The notes beneath the pieces are model-generated. The model had not been told where the DNA came from and ran no database searches. It saw only the letters and a program-made list of their open reading frames with translations. The translations under genes were made by a program, and so were the position numbers. A stretch of DNA of 64,000 nucleotides, taken from NCBI RefSeq assembly GCF_032380655.1, contig NZ_JAWDIY010000021.1:30319-94318 (forward strand). The letters run 5' to 3'. The DNA comes from Diplocloster hominis (GTDB lineage: Bacteria > Bacillota > Clostridia > Lachnospirales > Lachnospiraceae). Each line of letters opens with the position of its first letter. The stretch's first letter is position 1. Shown in pieces: positions 29,235 to 37,660 of the stretch.

Positions 29235-29273
29235 ATTTGCCACTTCCTTTCTTACAATTTAATTGTTGTTATC

Positions 29274-30005
29274 CTAATTATTCTCCGCTTGTTTCAGCTT
29301 TGGCATTTGCATCTGCACGTTACGGTTCTTATTTTCGATCACCCTTATATCTGTCGAATCCGCCACTATAATCCGGGAACAGACGGACGGAAAATATCCC
29401 GTCTCCACCACACCCGGATAACTGTGCAGCAGATCGGACAGCTTCCGGTAACCGGCCGGGGACGGGCTGTGGATATCCAGAATGTAATTCCCGTTGTCCG
29501 TTTGGTATGCCTGCCCGTTGCCGGTGCGAAGGATTGGGGTGTAACCAAGCCCGTGGATTTTCTCAGACAACAGGCGCCACCCGAATGGCAGGACTTCCAC
29601 CGGCAGCGGAAAAGCTCCAAGTCTGGAAACTTGTTTTCTGTGATCCATGATCCAGATCACCTGCCCGGAATGGTATGCCGTGATCTTTTCGCGGGTTAAG
29701 GCCCCGCCGCCTCCTTTCACCGCCTCAAAATCCGGATCGATCTCATCCACTCCGTCGATAGTCAGATCGATGCGGGGTACTTCATTGATATCTGCCACCG
29801 GAATTCCGAATTCTTCCGCCAGCTTCTCAGAAGCACGGGAGGTGGCTACCGCCTGTAAACGCATACCCTCTTTGACCAGTTCCCCTGCACGCCTGATCAG
29901 GTAATACGCGGTGGACCCGGTTCCCAGGCCCAGGATCATATTGTCCCGAATGTACTCTGCCGCTTTTAGGGCGGCAGCCTGTTTTTGTTCCTGTTGAATT
30001 CGCAT
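29274..30005 (-). CDS. rpiA: Ribose-5-phosphate isomerase A
   Basis: 243 residues. RpiA motifs in order: LGLGTGSTAYYLI (about 25-38), ATSRASEKLAEE, IDLTIDGVDEIDP (about 80-92) and VKGGGGALTREKI (about 97-110). It interconverts ribose-5-phosphate and ribulose-5-phosphate, the product of Gnd. ATG at 30005 overlaps the zwf stop (TAATG) with GGAGGA upstream; the frame opens earlier within zwf. Last gene of the pgl-gnd-zwf-rpiA cluster; the short gap after it carries no clear terminator before cotJA. Confidence 0.94.
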   Translation of the reverse strand: MRIQQEQKQAAALKAAEYIRDNMILGLGTGSTAYYLIRRAGELVKEGMRLQAVATSRASEKLAEEFGIPVADINEVPRIDLTIDGVDEIDPDFEAVKGGGGALTREKITAYHSGQVIWIMDHRKQVSRLGAFPLPVEVLPFGWRLLSEKIHGLGYTPILRTGNGQAYQTDNGNYILDIHSPSPAGYRKLSDLLHSYPGVVETGYFPSVCSRIIVADSTDIRVIENKNRNVQMQMPKLKQAENN

Positions 30006-31402
30006 TATAGTTCCTCCACGATCCATTGATGCCCTTCCGCTCCCAGAAGTTCATCCGCGGCCTCAGGGCCATTGGTACCGGACGGATAGGTATAGATTGG
30101 CTGTCCTGTCTGCCGGTATGCACTGCGCAGCTGATCGATATAATTCCAGCTGGTCTCGATCTGGTCCCACTGGGAAAACCAGGAGCGCTCGCCTCTTAAG
30201 CAGGCGCCCAGCAGCCGTTCGTAGGCCTCCGGAGTATTGATCCTGTTTTCCAGCGAACAGCTCTGGCAGAAATCCATTTTGGCCTGGGAGATCTCATCGG
30301 TGTCTCCGGGTTTTTTTATATTGAACTGGAGATGTACCCCTTCCTCCGGCTGTATTTTCACGACCAGGATATCCGGTTCCATGCCGGACTCGGGCCGTTT
30401 AAACACGATGGTCACTTCCATCTCTCTGCGCCCCAGCTTCTTACCCGTACGGATGTAAAACGGCGTCCCTTTCCAACGTTCATTGTCGATGAATACTTTC
30501 AGCGCCGCATAAGTCTCTGTAATCGAATCGGGCGGCACCCCGGGCTCCTGCAGGTATCCCTCATATTGGGCCAGCACCAGCTGCCTGCCGATCTGATCCG
30601 TACGGACCGGACGCAGGGCTTTCAGCACCCGGATCTGCTCTTCGTGCATCCCCTCGGGTGAGAGATCCTGGGGCCGCTCCATAGCTACGATAGACAGGAT
30701 CTGGAGGAGATGGTTCTGCACCATATCCTTCATGGCCCCGCTGGTATCATAGTAGCCGGCTCTGGTCTCCACTCCTACATTTTCCATAGCTGAGATCTGA
30801 ATATTATCGATATATTCCGCGTTCCATATATTCTTAAAGATCGGATTCGTGAACCGGATCGTCTGAATATTCCGGATCATTTCCTTGCCCAGATAATGGT
30901 CGATCCGATAAATATGATCCGGTTCGAAGAACGCTTCCAGCTTATCATTTAACTCCTCCGCCGCTTTCAGGCTCTCCCCGAACGGCTTTTCCAGAATCAC
31001 CTTTCCTTTTTCCGCTCCCGTCACACGTCCCAGACCATAGGCGATCACCGGAAAAAACCTGGGTGCCACGGCAAAGTAGAAAATATGGGAATCGATCCGG
31101 CTCTCCTGGTAAAAAGCATCCAACGCGTCATAGGCAGCCTCCTGTGTGAAATCCATCTGATAATAGCGGATCCCCTGGATAAACTGCCGGAACGCTTCCT
31201 CCCGGAATACAATTCTGGAAAAACGGCGAACCCACTCTCTGGCTGCTTCACAGTATGTCTGGGTGTTATAATCCCTGCGGCCGATTATAATCATCCGCTC
31301 TGCCGGCAGTTTGCCGGAGGCACTCATATTATAAAGGGCAGGCAGCAGCTTCCGAAACGTCAGATCACCGGTGCCTCCGAAGATTGTCAGCGCTTGTTTC
31401 AT
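30005..31402 (-). CDS. zwf: Glucose-6-phosphate 1-dehydrogenase
   Basis: 465 residues, near family length. N-terminal LTIFGGTGDLTFRKLLPAL (nucleotide binding), EKPFG near 145, the active-site RIDHYLGKE (about 170) and later YIRTGKKLGRREMEV are all present. Oxidises glucose-6-phosphate to 6-phosphogluconolactone. ATG at 31402 follows GGAGGAAATT within a repeated hairpin-SD element (31405-31451). It lies 51 bp behind gnd and overlaps rpiA. Confidence 0.94.
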   Translation of the reverse strand: MKQALTIFGGTGDLTFRKLLPALYNMSASGKLPAERMIIIGRRDYNTQTYCEAAREWVRRFSRIVFREEAFRQFIQGIRYYQMDFTQEAAYDALDAFYQESRIDSHIFYFAVAPRFFPVIAYGLGRVTGAEKGKVILEKPFGESLKAAEELNDKLEAFFEPDHIYRIDHYLGKEMIRNIQTIRFTNPIFKNIWNAEYIDNIQISAMENVGVETRAGYYDTSGAMKDMVQNHLLQILSIVAMERPQDLSPEGMHEEQIRVLKALRPVRTDQIGRQLVLAQYEGYLQEPGVPPDSITETYAALKVFIDNERWKGTPFYIRTGKKLGRREMEVTIVFKRPESGMEPDILVVKIQPEEGVHLQFNIKKPGDTDEISQAKMDFCQSCSLENRINTPEAYERLLGACLRGERSWFSQWDQIETSWNYIDQLRSAYRQTGQPIYTYPSGTNGPEAADELLGAEGHQWIVEEL

Positions 31403-31404
31403 AA

Positions 31405-31451
31405 TTTCCTCCAATCGTGCATGTTTTATTAGCACATATAGGTATGGGTGA
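31405..31451 (-). promoter_or_regulatory. Hairpin-SD repeat element, zwf copy
   Basis: The minus strand reads TTCACCCATACCTATAT, a GTGC/GCAC hairpin, then GATTGGAGGAAA and the zwf start. The same element precedes pgl and spoIIIAF. Here the loop is longer (11 bases). It abuts the gnd stop codon. Confidence 0.7.
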
Positions 31452-31453
31452 AC

Positions 31454-32860
31454 TTATTTCCCCCAGTCATGGTGGAAACTGCCCTCCTGATCGGTACGCA
31501 GATAGGTGTGCGCGCCGAAGCAGTCTCTCTGGGCCTGAATCAGGTTCGCCCCCACGTGTGCCCCGCGAAACGCGTCCAGATACGCCAGCGCATTGGTCAT
31601 GGCAGGCAGCGGCAGACCAGCTTTGATTCCCTGCGTTACGATTTCACGCAGGCTGTTTTGGTTTTTCTCGATTCCCTTCCGGAAGAACTCATTGAACAAT
31701 AGGTTCTCAAGGTTTGGATTCTCCTGAAATGCAGCTGTTATATCATTCAGGAAAACCGCCTGGATAATACATCCGGCCCGGAAGATAGACGCGATCCTGC
31801 CAAGTTCAAGGTTCCAATCATACTGTTTTGAGGCATCTTTCAGCAGTGAAAAGCCCTGGGCATAAGCAATGATTTTAGCAGCATAGAGCCCCTCCCGCAC
31901 CATCCCGATAAATTCCGATGGATCGTCCGCAGCCGCAATATCCGGCCCTTTCAGCAGCCGAAACGCTTTTTCCCGTTCCTGCAGCCGGTTGGACATCACT
32001 CTGGCGTTACAGGCAGCCGTGATCATCGATACGTCGATGCCCTGCTTCAGGGATTCGATACTGGTCCACCGGCCGGTGCCTTTCTGCGCCGCGCTGTCCT
32101 GGATATAATCGACCAGTTCCCCGGTGGTACAGTCGTCGGGCTCCTTTAGTATATCAGCCGTAATGCCGATCAGATAGCTCTTCAGCTCACCCGACTGCCA
32201 CTCCCCGAAAATCTCGGACAGCCGAAGATTGTCAAATCCCCCGATATATTTTAACAGCAGATAGGCTTCGGCGATTAACTGCATATCGGCATATTCAATT
32301 CCGTTGTGGACCATTTTCACATAATGGCCGGCCCCATCCGGTCCGATGTAGGTACAGCAGGGCTCCCCCTCCGCCTTTGCCGAGATGTCACTTAAAACCG
32401 GCCCAATTTCACGGTACACGTCCGCATCACCTCCAGGCATAATGGATGGTCCGAATCTGGCCCCTTCCTCTCCGCCTGAGATGCCAACCCCAAAATAACA
32501 GATCCCCTGCTTTTTAAGCAGTTCAAAGCGTCTTCTGGTATCCTCGAAAAAAGAATTCCCGCCGTCCATCAGGATATCCCCCTCCTGAAGCAGAGGCGCC
32601 AGATTTGAAATCACCGCGTCCACAGGAGCTCCTGCTTTGATCATCATGATAATTTTCCGGGGTCTGCTAAGCGCCTCTGTCAGTTCTTCCAGGCTGTAAA
32701 ACGCGCGGATTCCCTCATGGGGATATTCCTTAACCATCGTGTCGGTTAACTCTTTTGACCGGTTATACACGGCTACCCGGTATCCGTGATCCGCCATATT
32801 AAGCGCCAGGCTCCTTCCCATCACAGAAAGTCCGATTACCGCAATATCATATTTATCCAT
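31454..32860 (-). CDS. gnd: 6-phosphogluconate dehydrogenase, decarboxylating
   Basis: 468 residues, the usual length of the dimeric enzyme. VIGLSVMGRSLALNMADHG (NADP-binding, about 9-27), MIKAGAPVDAVI, MDGGNSFFEDT (about 100), GVGISGGEEGARFGPSIMPGG (about 125) and VKMVHNGIEYADMQLI (about 180; catalytic Lys and Asn) are present. Converts 6-phosphogluconate to ribulose-5-phosphate. SD GGAGGAAG before ATG. Second gene of the operon. Confidence 0.95.
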   Translation of the reverse strand: MDKYDIAVIGLSVMGRSLALNMADHGYRVAVYNRSKELTDTMVKEYPHEGIRAFYSLEELTEALSRPRKIIMMIKAGAPVDAVISNLAPLLQEGDILMDGGNSFFEDTRRRFELLKKQGICYFGVGISGGEEGARFGPSIMPGGDADVYREIGPVLSDISAKAEGEPCCTYIGPDGAGHYVKMVHNGIEYADMQLIAEAYLLLKYIGGFDNLRLSEIFGEWQSGELKSYLIGITADILKEPDDCTTGELVDYIQDSAAQKGTGRWTSIESLKQGIDVSMITAACNARVMSNRLQEREKAFRLLKGPDIAAADDPSEFIGMVREGLYAAKIIAYAQGFSLLKDASKQYDWNLELGRIASIFRAGCIIQAVFLNDITAAFQENPNLENLLFNEFFRKGIEKNQNSLREIVTQGIKAGLPLPAMTNALAYLDAFRGAHVGANLIQAQRDCFGAHTYLRTDQEGSFHHDWGK

Positions 32861-32962
32861 CTATCTTCCTCCATATTATCCGTCTATTTTCCTTCATACG
32901 ATTCCTCTGTTATCCTCTATTCGCGGCTTCCCGCTATTCTCGGTTTCCCTCTCATAGAGATT

Positions 32963-33964
32963 TTAGTTCATTACACTTATATCCTCTGGATCAAATACGA
33001 GGCTGACAACCTCATTAAGGGTGACTGCATCACAGATTTCCTTAATCCTTCCCGTCCGGGCACCCAGACGGAAACAGATCAGGTTGTTAGAAAACCGGTT
33101 GGCCACCAGAAGGAACTTTCCTCCCGGTACAATAACAAAATCTCTGGGATGCCTGCCGCCGCAGGACACAAACTGTACCACTTCCGGAAGTTCCCCTTCC
33201 AGTGAGAACACGCTTAGAAGATCCGAACCGCGGGTGGAAACATACAGGAACCGCTCATCCGGTGATATCCGGAGTGCTGCCGTGTCATCTTCCCTGGTCC
33301 CCTTTTCCGGCAGAACCGAACAGGAATCCAGCTGACAAAAGCCTGCGTTTTCATCCACACGGAAGGTGTACAGTTCGTTGCTTCGTTCCGTCACCAGATA
33401 AAACCTGGTGTGGTCCCGGTTAAAGATCCCGTGTCTTGGTCCGCTTCCGGCCGGAAAACTTATTTCTCCCGCCGGCTCATAATTCCGGGAGCTGTCAAAG
33501 ATCCGTACCTTATCAAGCTCCAAACAGGGCACCAGCAGATACCGGCCATGCAGGATGACCTGGTGGCAGCCGGCAGCCGGCGCGATCTGGATTCTTTTGA
33601 GCAGGCGAAGGCCTTCTTCGGATGTTTTCTGCTCTTCATAAACCATAACCGACCCCTCGTGGTAATTCGCCGTATAAATCCGTGTGCCGTCCTGTACCAC
33701 ATAACATGCCGTCTGCTCTTCGCAAAAAATCTCCGCTGCCGGGTCCTCTGCTGACAAATCTACCAGGCAGATACCGGCCCTCTTATGGCGTTCCACCGGT
33801 GCAGCGATCTTCCCCTTCTGCAAAGATACATATTTGGCATTCGGAGCCGGGTAATACAGTTTAGGCTCTGTCAATGCTCCCGTCTCTTCATCTACAGTAA
33901 ATCGGTAGATGCCGAAACTCTGCGCAGATTCATAAGTTCCAGCGTATCCCGTTAATATGCTCAT
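32963..33964 (-). CDS. Lactonase-family beta-propeller, probable 6-phosphogluconolactonase
   Basis: About 333 residues of repeated beta-propeller blades: GYAGTYESAQSFGIYRF at the N-terminus, GSGPRHGIFNRDHTRFYLVTE near 185, ISPDERFLYVSTRGSD near 240 and GGRHPRDFVIVPGGKFLLVAN near 280. This matches the YbhE/Pgl lactonase family. Position at the head of a gnd-zwf-rpiA operon supports 6-phosphogluconolactone hydrolysis, the step between Zwf and Gnd. ATG at 33964 has GGAGGAAAG upstream inside a hairpin-SD element; the frame opens at 33997. Promoter at 34102-34130. Confidence 0.87.
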   Translation of the reverse strand: MSILTGYAGTYESAQSFGIYRFTVDEETGALTEPKLYYPAPNAKYVSLQKGKIAAPVERHKRAGICLVDLSAEDPAAEIFCEEQTACYVVQDGTRIYTANYHEGSVMVYEEQKTSEEGLRLLKRIQIAPAAGCHQVILHGRYLLVPCLELDKVRIFDSSRNYEPAGEISFPAGSGPRHGIFNRDHTRFYLVTERSNELYTFRVDENAGFCQLDSCSVLPEKGTREDDTAALRISPDERFLYVSTRGSDLLSVFSLEGELPEVVQFVSCGGRHPRDFVIVPGGKFLLVANRFSNNLICFRLGARTGRIKEICDAVTLNEVVSLVFDPEDISVMN

Positions 33965-33971
33965 ATTACTC

Positions 33972-34015
33972 TTTCCTCCATTGTGCGTTTCCCGCACCTA
34001 TAGCTATGGTGAACC
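33972..34015 (-). promoter_or_regulatory. Hairpin-SD repeat element, pgl copy
   Basis: The minus strand reads GTTCACCATAGCTATAG, a GTGCGGGAAACGCAC hairpin, then AATGGAGGAAAG eight bases before the start. It closely matches the elements before zwf and spoIIIAF, with a few substitutions. Confidence 0.7.
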
Positions 34016-34101
34016 TCAGACCGATCCACCGTCCTCCTTAGTAACAAATCCCGATAGCAATTCTTGTTCTTTACTTACCTGCATTACTCGCCTTAAATGT
34101 A

Positions 34102-34130
34102 ATTATATCAATTACAGTTTGTATTTGCAA
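34102..34130 (-). promoter_or_regulatory. Sigma-A-type promoter of the pgl-gnd-zwf-rpiA operon
   Basis: On the minus strand TTGCAA (34125-34130) and TATAAT (34102-34107) are separated by 17 bases. It lies about 140 bases upstream of the pgl start and is the best vegetative promoter in the window. Confidence 0.7.
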
Positions 34131-34198
34131 TAAGTATTTCTAATATTTTATTGCATTCCGTATAAAATATTCACGGAACTGGTTTCCGCAGCAAAAAG

Positions 34199-34332
34199 AC
34201 AGGACCGCCGGATGATGGGACTGCCGGGAAATAAAATTCGCATACCAGATATTCATGTAAACATGAAATCATGTTCCGTATCTGGTATGACTTTTTCATT
34301 TCCCGGCAGGCCAATCATCTGACGATCCTGTC
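34199..34332 (-). terminator. Long bulged stem-loop terminator after galM
   Basis: Three helices stack with symmetric internal loops: GACAGGA/TCCTGTC (34199-34205, 34326-34332), CTGCCGGGAAAT/ATTTCCCGGCAG (34221-34232, 34298-34309) and ATACCAGATA/TATCTGGTAT (34242-34251, 34279-34288). The loop contains TTCATGT-AA-ACATGAA. In the minus direction TTTTT follows the outer helix, so it can end the galM transcript, but it is far larger than needed. Confidence 0.75.
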
Positions 34333-34356
34333 CGTCCGGCCGAAAACGCCCTTTAT

Positions 34357-35397
34357 TTATTCACATTTAAATTTGTAAACCGTAGTGGTGTCGTAGCATT
34401 CCCCCGCCTTCACCACCGGTGAAGGAAACGCCGGCCTGTTCACGGCATCCGGATAATACTGGGTTTCAAAGCAGACACCGGCGCGTCTTGCATAAGAGCA
34501 GCCGCCTTTTCCGATCTCTCCCTTCAGGTAATTCCCGCTATAGAACTGGACACCCGGCAGATCGGTATACATTTCCATCACGATCCCGCTCTCCTCTGAT
34601 TTTAACACAGCGAATGGCTGTCCGCTGCCGGGATGGGCCAGCACCCAGTTATGATCATAACCCCCGGCCAACGTCAGCTGTTCAAAATCGCTGTCGATCT
34701 CATCCCGTATCCGCTTAGCCGCGCGGAAATCCATAGGGGTAAGGTCGACCGGCGCGATCTCTCCGGTAGGGATCGACTCCGCGTCCGTTGGCGTGTACGC
34801 ATCTGCATCCATCCAGAGTATCTGATCCACAGCGTTCCCTGAATCATGGCCGTTCAGATTAAAATAGCTGTGATTCGTCATATTGAAAACAGTATCTTTA
34901 TCCGAAACCGCATGATAAGATATTTTCACCTCATTGTCAGCGGTCAGCGTATAAGTCACCGTAACATCCGCCGTTCCGGGAAATCCCTGATCCCCATCCG
35001 GACTGTGCAGGTTAAAAATAACTGCGGGTTCTGACTCCGTGCCGCTCATCTTCGCATCCCACATCCGCTCATAGTATCGGTTGAATCCGCTGTGCAGATT
35101 ATTTCCATTATCATTTTGATCTAATTTCCAGACAATCCCATTCAGTTCGAAGGCCGCTTTCCCGATCCGGTTGGCATTTCTTCCAACAACAGCTCCCAAT
35201 CCCGTATCATTGTGCCGATATCCTTCCGGCCCCTCAAATCCAAGCACCACATCCAACATTTTCCCGTTCCGGTCCGGCACCATAAGTGAATACAAAATCG
35301 CGCCGTAATCGCTCACGGTCAATTTACATCCGTTACCATTCTCCATCGTATAAAGTGTCGCTTCCGAATCCTGAAATTTACTAGTCGTTATCCCCAT
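34357..35397 (-). CDS. galM: Aldose 1-epimerase (mutarotase)
   Basis: 346 residues. GalM motifs: YGAILYSLMVPDRNG (about 32), VVGRNANRIG (about 72; substrate-binding Asn-Arg), HSGFNRYYERMWD, MTNHSYFNLNGH (about 170; catalytic His), DADAYTPTDAESIPTGEI and a late ETQYYPDAVNRPAFPS with the catalytic Glu. Interconverts alpha and beta anomers of galactose, glucose and related sugars. SD AGGAGAG. Monocistronic; LPE-3 lies just upstream and the extended terminator downstream. Confidence 0.94.
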   Translation of the reverse strand: MGITTSKFQDSEATLYTMENGNGCKLTVSDYGAILYSLMVPDRNGKMLDVVLGFEGPEGYRHNDTGLGAVVGRNANRIGKAAFELNGIVWKLDQNDNGNNLHSGFNRYYERMWDAKMSGTESEPAVIFNLHSPDGDQGFPGTADVTVTYTLTADNEVKISYHAVSDKDTVFNMTNHSYFNLNGHDSGNAVDQILWMDADAYTPTDAESIPTGEIAPVDLTPMDFRAAKRIRDEIDSDFEQLTLAGGYDHNWVLAHPGSGQPFAVLKSEESGIVMEMYTDLPGVQFYSGNYLKGEIGKGGCSYARRAGVCFETQYYPDAVNRPAFPSPVVKAGECYDTTTVYKFKCE

Positions 35398-35508
35398 AAC
35401 TGCATGCTCTCCTTTTGTAAAATTCTTTCGTCTTTCATCGTACTATGAAATCCTCCAAAAATCAATGGGCACATAGAAAGGCACATGGAGGATCTGGGAG
35501 GGTACTAA

Positions 35509-35797
35509 GGGCCGGGAGGAGAGCGGGGCGGCCAAACCTGGGGGCACGGGCAGCAAATCTCGCGGGGCCATATCGCTTCGACCGGACCTTAGAACGGGTA
35601 ACTCCGATGGAGGGAGAACCTCTTATTGGCAGGGCCCGGAACAAACTCGCCAAAGGACGGCTCGGACAGTGTTCCAGGCCCTGCGAGGTTCTCCCACCAT
35701 CTGCGTAACCCGTTCTAAGGTCCGGTCTCAAGCGATATGGCCCCGCGAGATTTGCTGCCCGTGCCCCCAGGTTTGGCCGTCCCGCTCTCCTCCCTGC
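35509..35797. repeat. Long palindromic element LPE-3 (core family, reversed)
   Basis: Outer arms of about 65 bp (35514 onward, and ending 35794) match with one mismatch. The core is the LPE-2/4/5 core read in the opposite direction: GTAACTCC opposite GCGTAAC internal loop, one-sided TTATTG bulge, GAGAACCTC/GAGGTTCTC and CAGGGCCCGGAACA/TGTTCCAGGCCCTG helices. The GCAGG boundary is on the right (complement, 35793-35797, preceded by TATATAGT on the minus strand) and GGCCC on the left. Lies upstream of galM. Confidence 0.92.
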
Positions 35798-35953
35798 ACT
35801 ATATATGGCCTTTTTCCATGGTCGGACTGGTTGGGGGATCTGTAATTTTTTTCTTTCATTTACTGAAGTGGAATTAGGACAGGATTAGAACGGGTGCGAG
35901 CGGCGTATGAGCTCACCCCTGAGATGAATCTGGTATTTTCGGGCGGAATTAGA

Positions 35954-36413
35954 GCAGGCGCGGACTGGGGCGGGGACAGACACTGGGGGAGGAGCCAAAA
36001 GCCAGGATGTAACCCGCCAGGTGTCCGCTCGGTACGGACTTGCCCTATGGGGCCTGGCAGGGGAACGGTGTCTGTGATCTCCTCTCTCACATAAGGCGCC
36101 CGTGTGAAATCTTAATGAAATCGGATCGGCAGGTTTGTGGCGAAAGACTGCGTTCCATGCAGTCTTTCGGTGGCTGCTGAACCGCGAATGCATCAAGCAT
36201 TCACGGTGAATCAGCCACGTACCGCAAACCTGCCGATCCGATTTCATTTAGATTTCACCGGGTAACAGCCTTAAGTGAGAGAGGGGATCACAGACACCGC
36301 TCCCCTGCCAGGCCCCATAGGGCAAGTCCGTACCGAGCGGACACCTGGCGGGTTACATCCTGGCTTTTGGCTCCTCCTCCAGTGTCTGTCCCCGCCCCAG
36401 TCCGCGCCGGCCC
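35954..36413. repeat. Branched long palindromic element LPE-6
   Basis: Outer arms of about 133 bp (from 35957, and ending 36408) pair with three mismatches. After an internal loop a 21-bp perfect helix follows (36117-36137 with 36225-36245). It encloses two side branches: a CGAAAGACTGC/GCAGTCTTTCG hairpin (36141-36169), and a GTGGCTG/CAGCCAC stem (36170-36176, 36212-36218) capped by CCGcGAATGC/GCATTCaCGG (36182-36206). This is a junction-type fold. Boundaries are TTAGAGCAGG and GGCCC. It ends 8 bases before the asd stop codon. Confidence 0.88.
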
Positions 36414-36421
36414 CCAGCAAA

Positions 36422-37507
36422 TTATTTCCCCTGAATATACCCCTGCGCCTTCAGAAGCTCCGCGCATAAAACCGCACCGCCGGCCGCGCCGCGGACCGTA
36501 TTATGGGAGAGGCCCACGAATTTGTAATCGTAGACGGTGTCTTCGCGAAGGCGTCCTACAGATATACCCATGCCGTTCTCAAAGTTGACGTCCATCTTGA
36601 CTTGCGGACGGTTATCTTCTTCCAGGTATTGAATGAACTGCTTCGGAGCGCTGGGCAGGTTCAGTTCCTGGGGAAGGCCCCTGAAGTTTACTAAACGGTC
36701 GATCAGTTCTTCTTTGGCCGGCTTCTTTTCAAAGGATAGGAATACGGCTGCGGTGTGTCCGTCCAGCACGGGTACACGGATGCACTGGCAGGTGATGACA
36801 GGGCTTTGCGCTTTGACGATCTCTCCGTTCTCGATGCTGCCCCACAGACGTAAGGGTTCCTGCTCGCTCTTTTCTTCTTCTCCTCCAATGTAGGGGATGA
36901 TATTTTCAATCATTTCCGGCCAGTCTTTGAAGGTCTTGCCTGCGCCGGAGATCGCCTGGTAGGTGGTGGCTACCACTACAGTGGGAACGAATTCTCTCCA
37001 GGCGGTCAGTACGGGAGCATAGCTCTGGATGGAGCAGTTGGGTTTTACTGCGACAAATCCTCTCTGGGTTCCCAGACGCTGTCTCTGGAATTTGATTACC
37101 TCGAAGTGTTCCGGATTGATTTCCGGTATTACCATGGGTACGTCCGGAGTCCAACGGTGCGCGCTGTTATTGGACACGACCGGAGTCTCTGTTTTCGCAT
37201 ACGCTTCCTCGATGGCTTTTATTTCTTCTTTCGTCATATCGACGGCGCTGAATACAAAGTCAACACTGGCTGCTACTTTTTCAACCTCATTGACATTCAT
37301 CACTACCAGTTTCTTAACCGCTTCCGGCATCGGTGTCTGCATTTTCCAACGGTCACCTACCGCGTCCTCATATGTCTTACCTGCAGACCGGGGGCTTGCG
37401 GCGATCGTAACCACTTCAAACCACGGATGATTTTCCAATAATGAAATAAAACGCTGTCCTACCATACCGGTACCGCCCAGGATACCTACTCTTAATTTCT
37501 GACTCAT
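36422..37507 (-). CDS. asd: Aspartate-semialdehyde dehydrogenase, archaeal-type
   Basis: 361 residues. GILGGTGMVGQRFI (about 8-21, NADP-binding), SNNSAHRW, the catalytic Cys in VKPNCSIQSYAP (about 160), and TTYQAISGAGK are present, with HTAAVFLSFEKKP later. Makes aspartate semialdehyde from aspartyl phosphate for the lysine, diaminopimelate, threonine and methionine branches. Length and the PNCS context fit the archaeal/fungal-like subtype common in Clostridia. SD GAGGAG. A hairpin (AAGAGTTCC/GGAACTCTT, 37541-37564) sits in the leader about 34 bases upstream. Confidence 0.94.
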   Translation of the reverse strand: MSQKLRVGILGGTGMVGQRFISLLENHPWFEVVTIAASPRSAGKTYEDAVGDRWKMQTPMPEAVKKLVVMNVNEVEKVAASVDFVFSAVDMTKEEIKAIEEAYAKTETPVVSNNSAHRWTPDVPMVIPEINPEHFEVIKFQRQRLGTQRGFVAVKPNCSIQSYAPVLTAWREFVPTVVVATTYQAISGAGKTFKDWPEMIENIIPYIGGEEEKSEQEPLRLWGSIENGEIVKAQSPVITCQCIRVPVLDGHTAAVFLSFEKKPAKEELIDRLVNFRGLPQELNLPSAPKQFIQYLEEDNRPQVKMDVNFENGMGISVGRLREDTVYDYKFVGLSHNTVRGAAGGAVLCAELLKAQGYIQGK

Positions 37508-37540
37508 CTTCCCATTCTCCTCATTATTCTATTTATATGT

Positions 37541-37564
37541 AAGAGTTCCGCTGTGGGAACTCTT
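37541..37564 (-). promoter_or_regulatory. Leader hairpin upstream of asd
   Basis: AAGAGTTCC and GGAACTCTT pair perfectly over a 6-base loop, 33 bases before the asd start. No T-run follows in the gene direction, so it is not a simple attenuator. I saw no lysine-riboswitch-like sequence in the short leader. Confidence 0.4.
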
Positions 37565-37660
37565 CATCTGTTCATTATTTGTTTTTGTGCAGCGTACATT
37601 TGTCTTTATTGGAAATATACTACTCCAATTCTGCAAAAAAAGCAACTGAATTCCCTAATT

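Noticed and set aside
35860..36588. Several frames of 60-120 codons over LPE-6
   Set aside because: They occur on both strands as mirror images, as expected from a palindrome, and have no SD.
37508..37660. Lysine riboswitch or T-box upstream of asd
   Set aside because: The leader is too short and shows only one simple hairpin without the conserved boxes of either.
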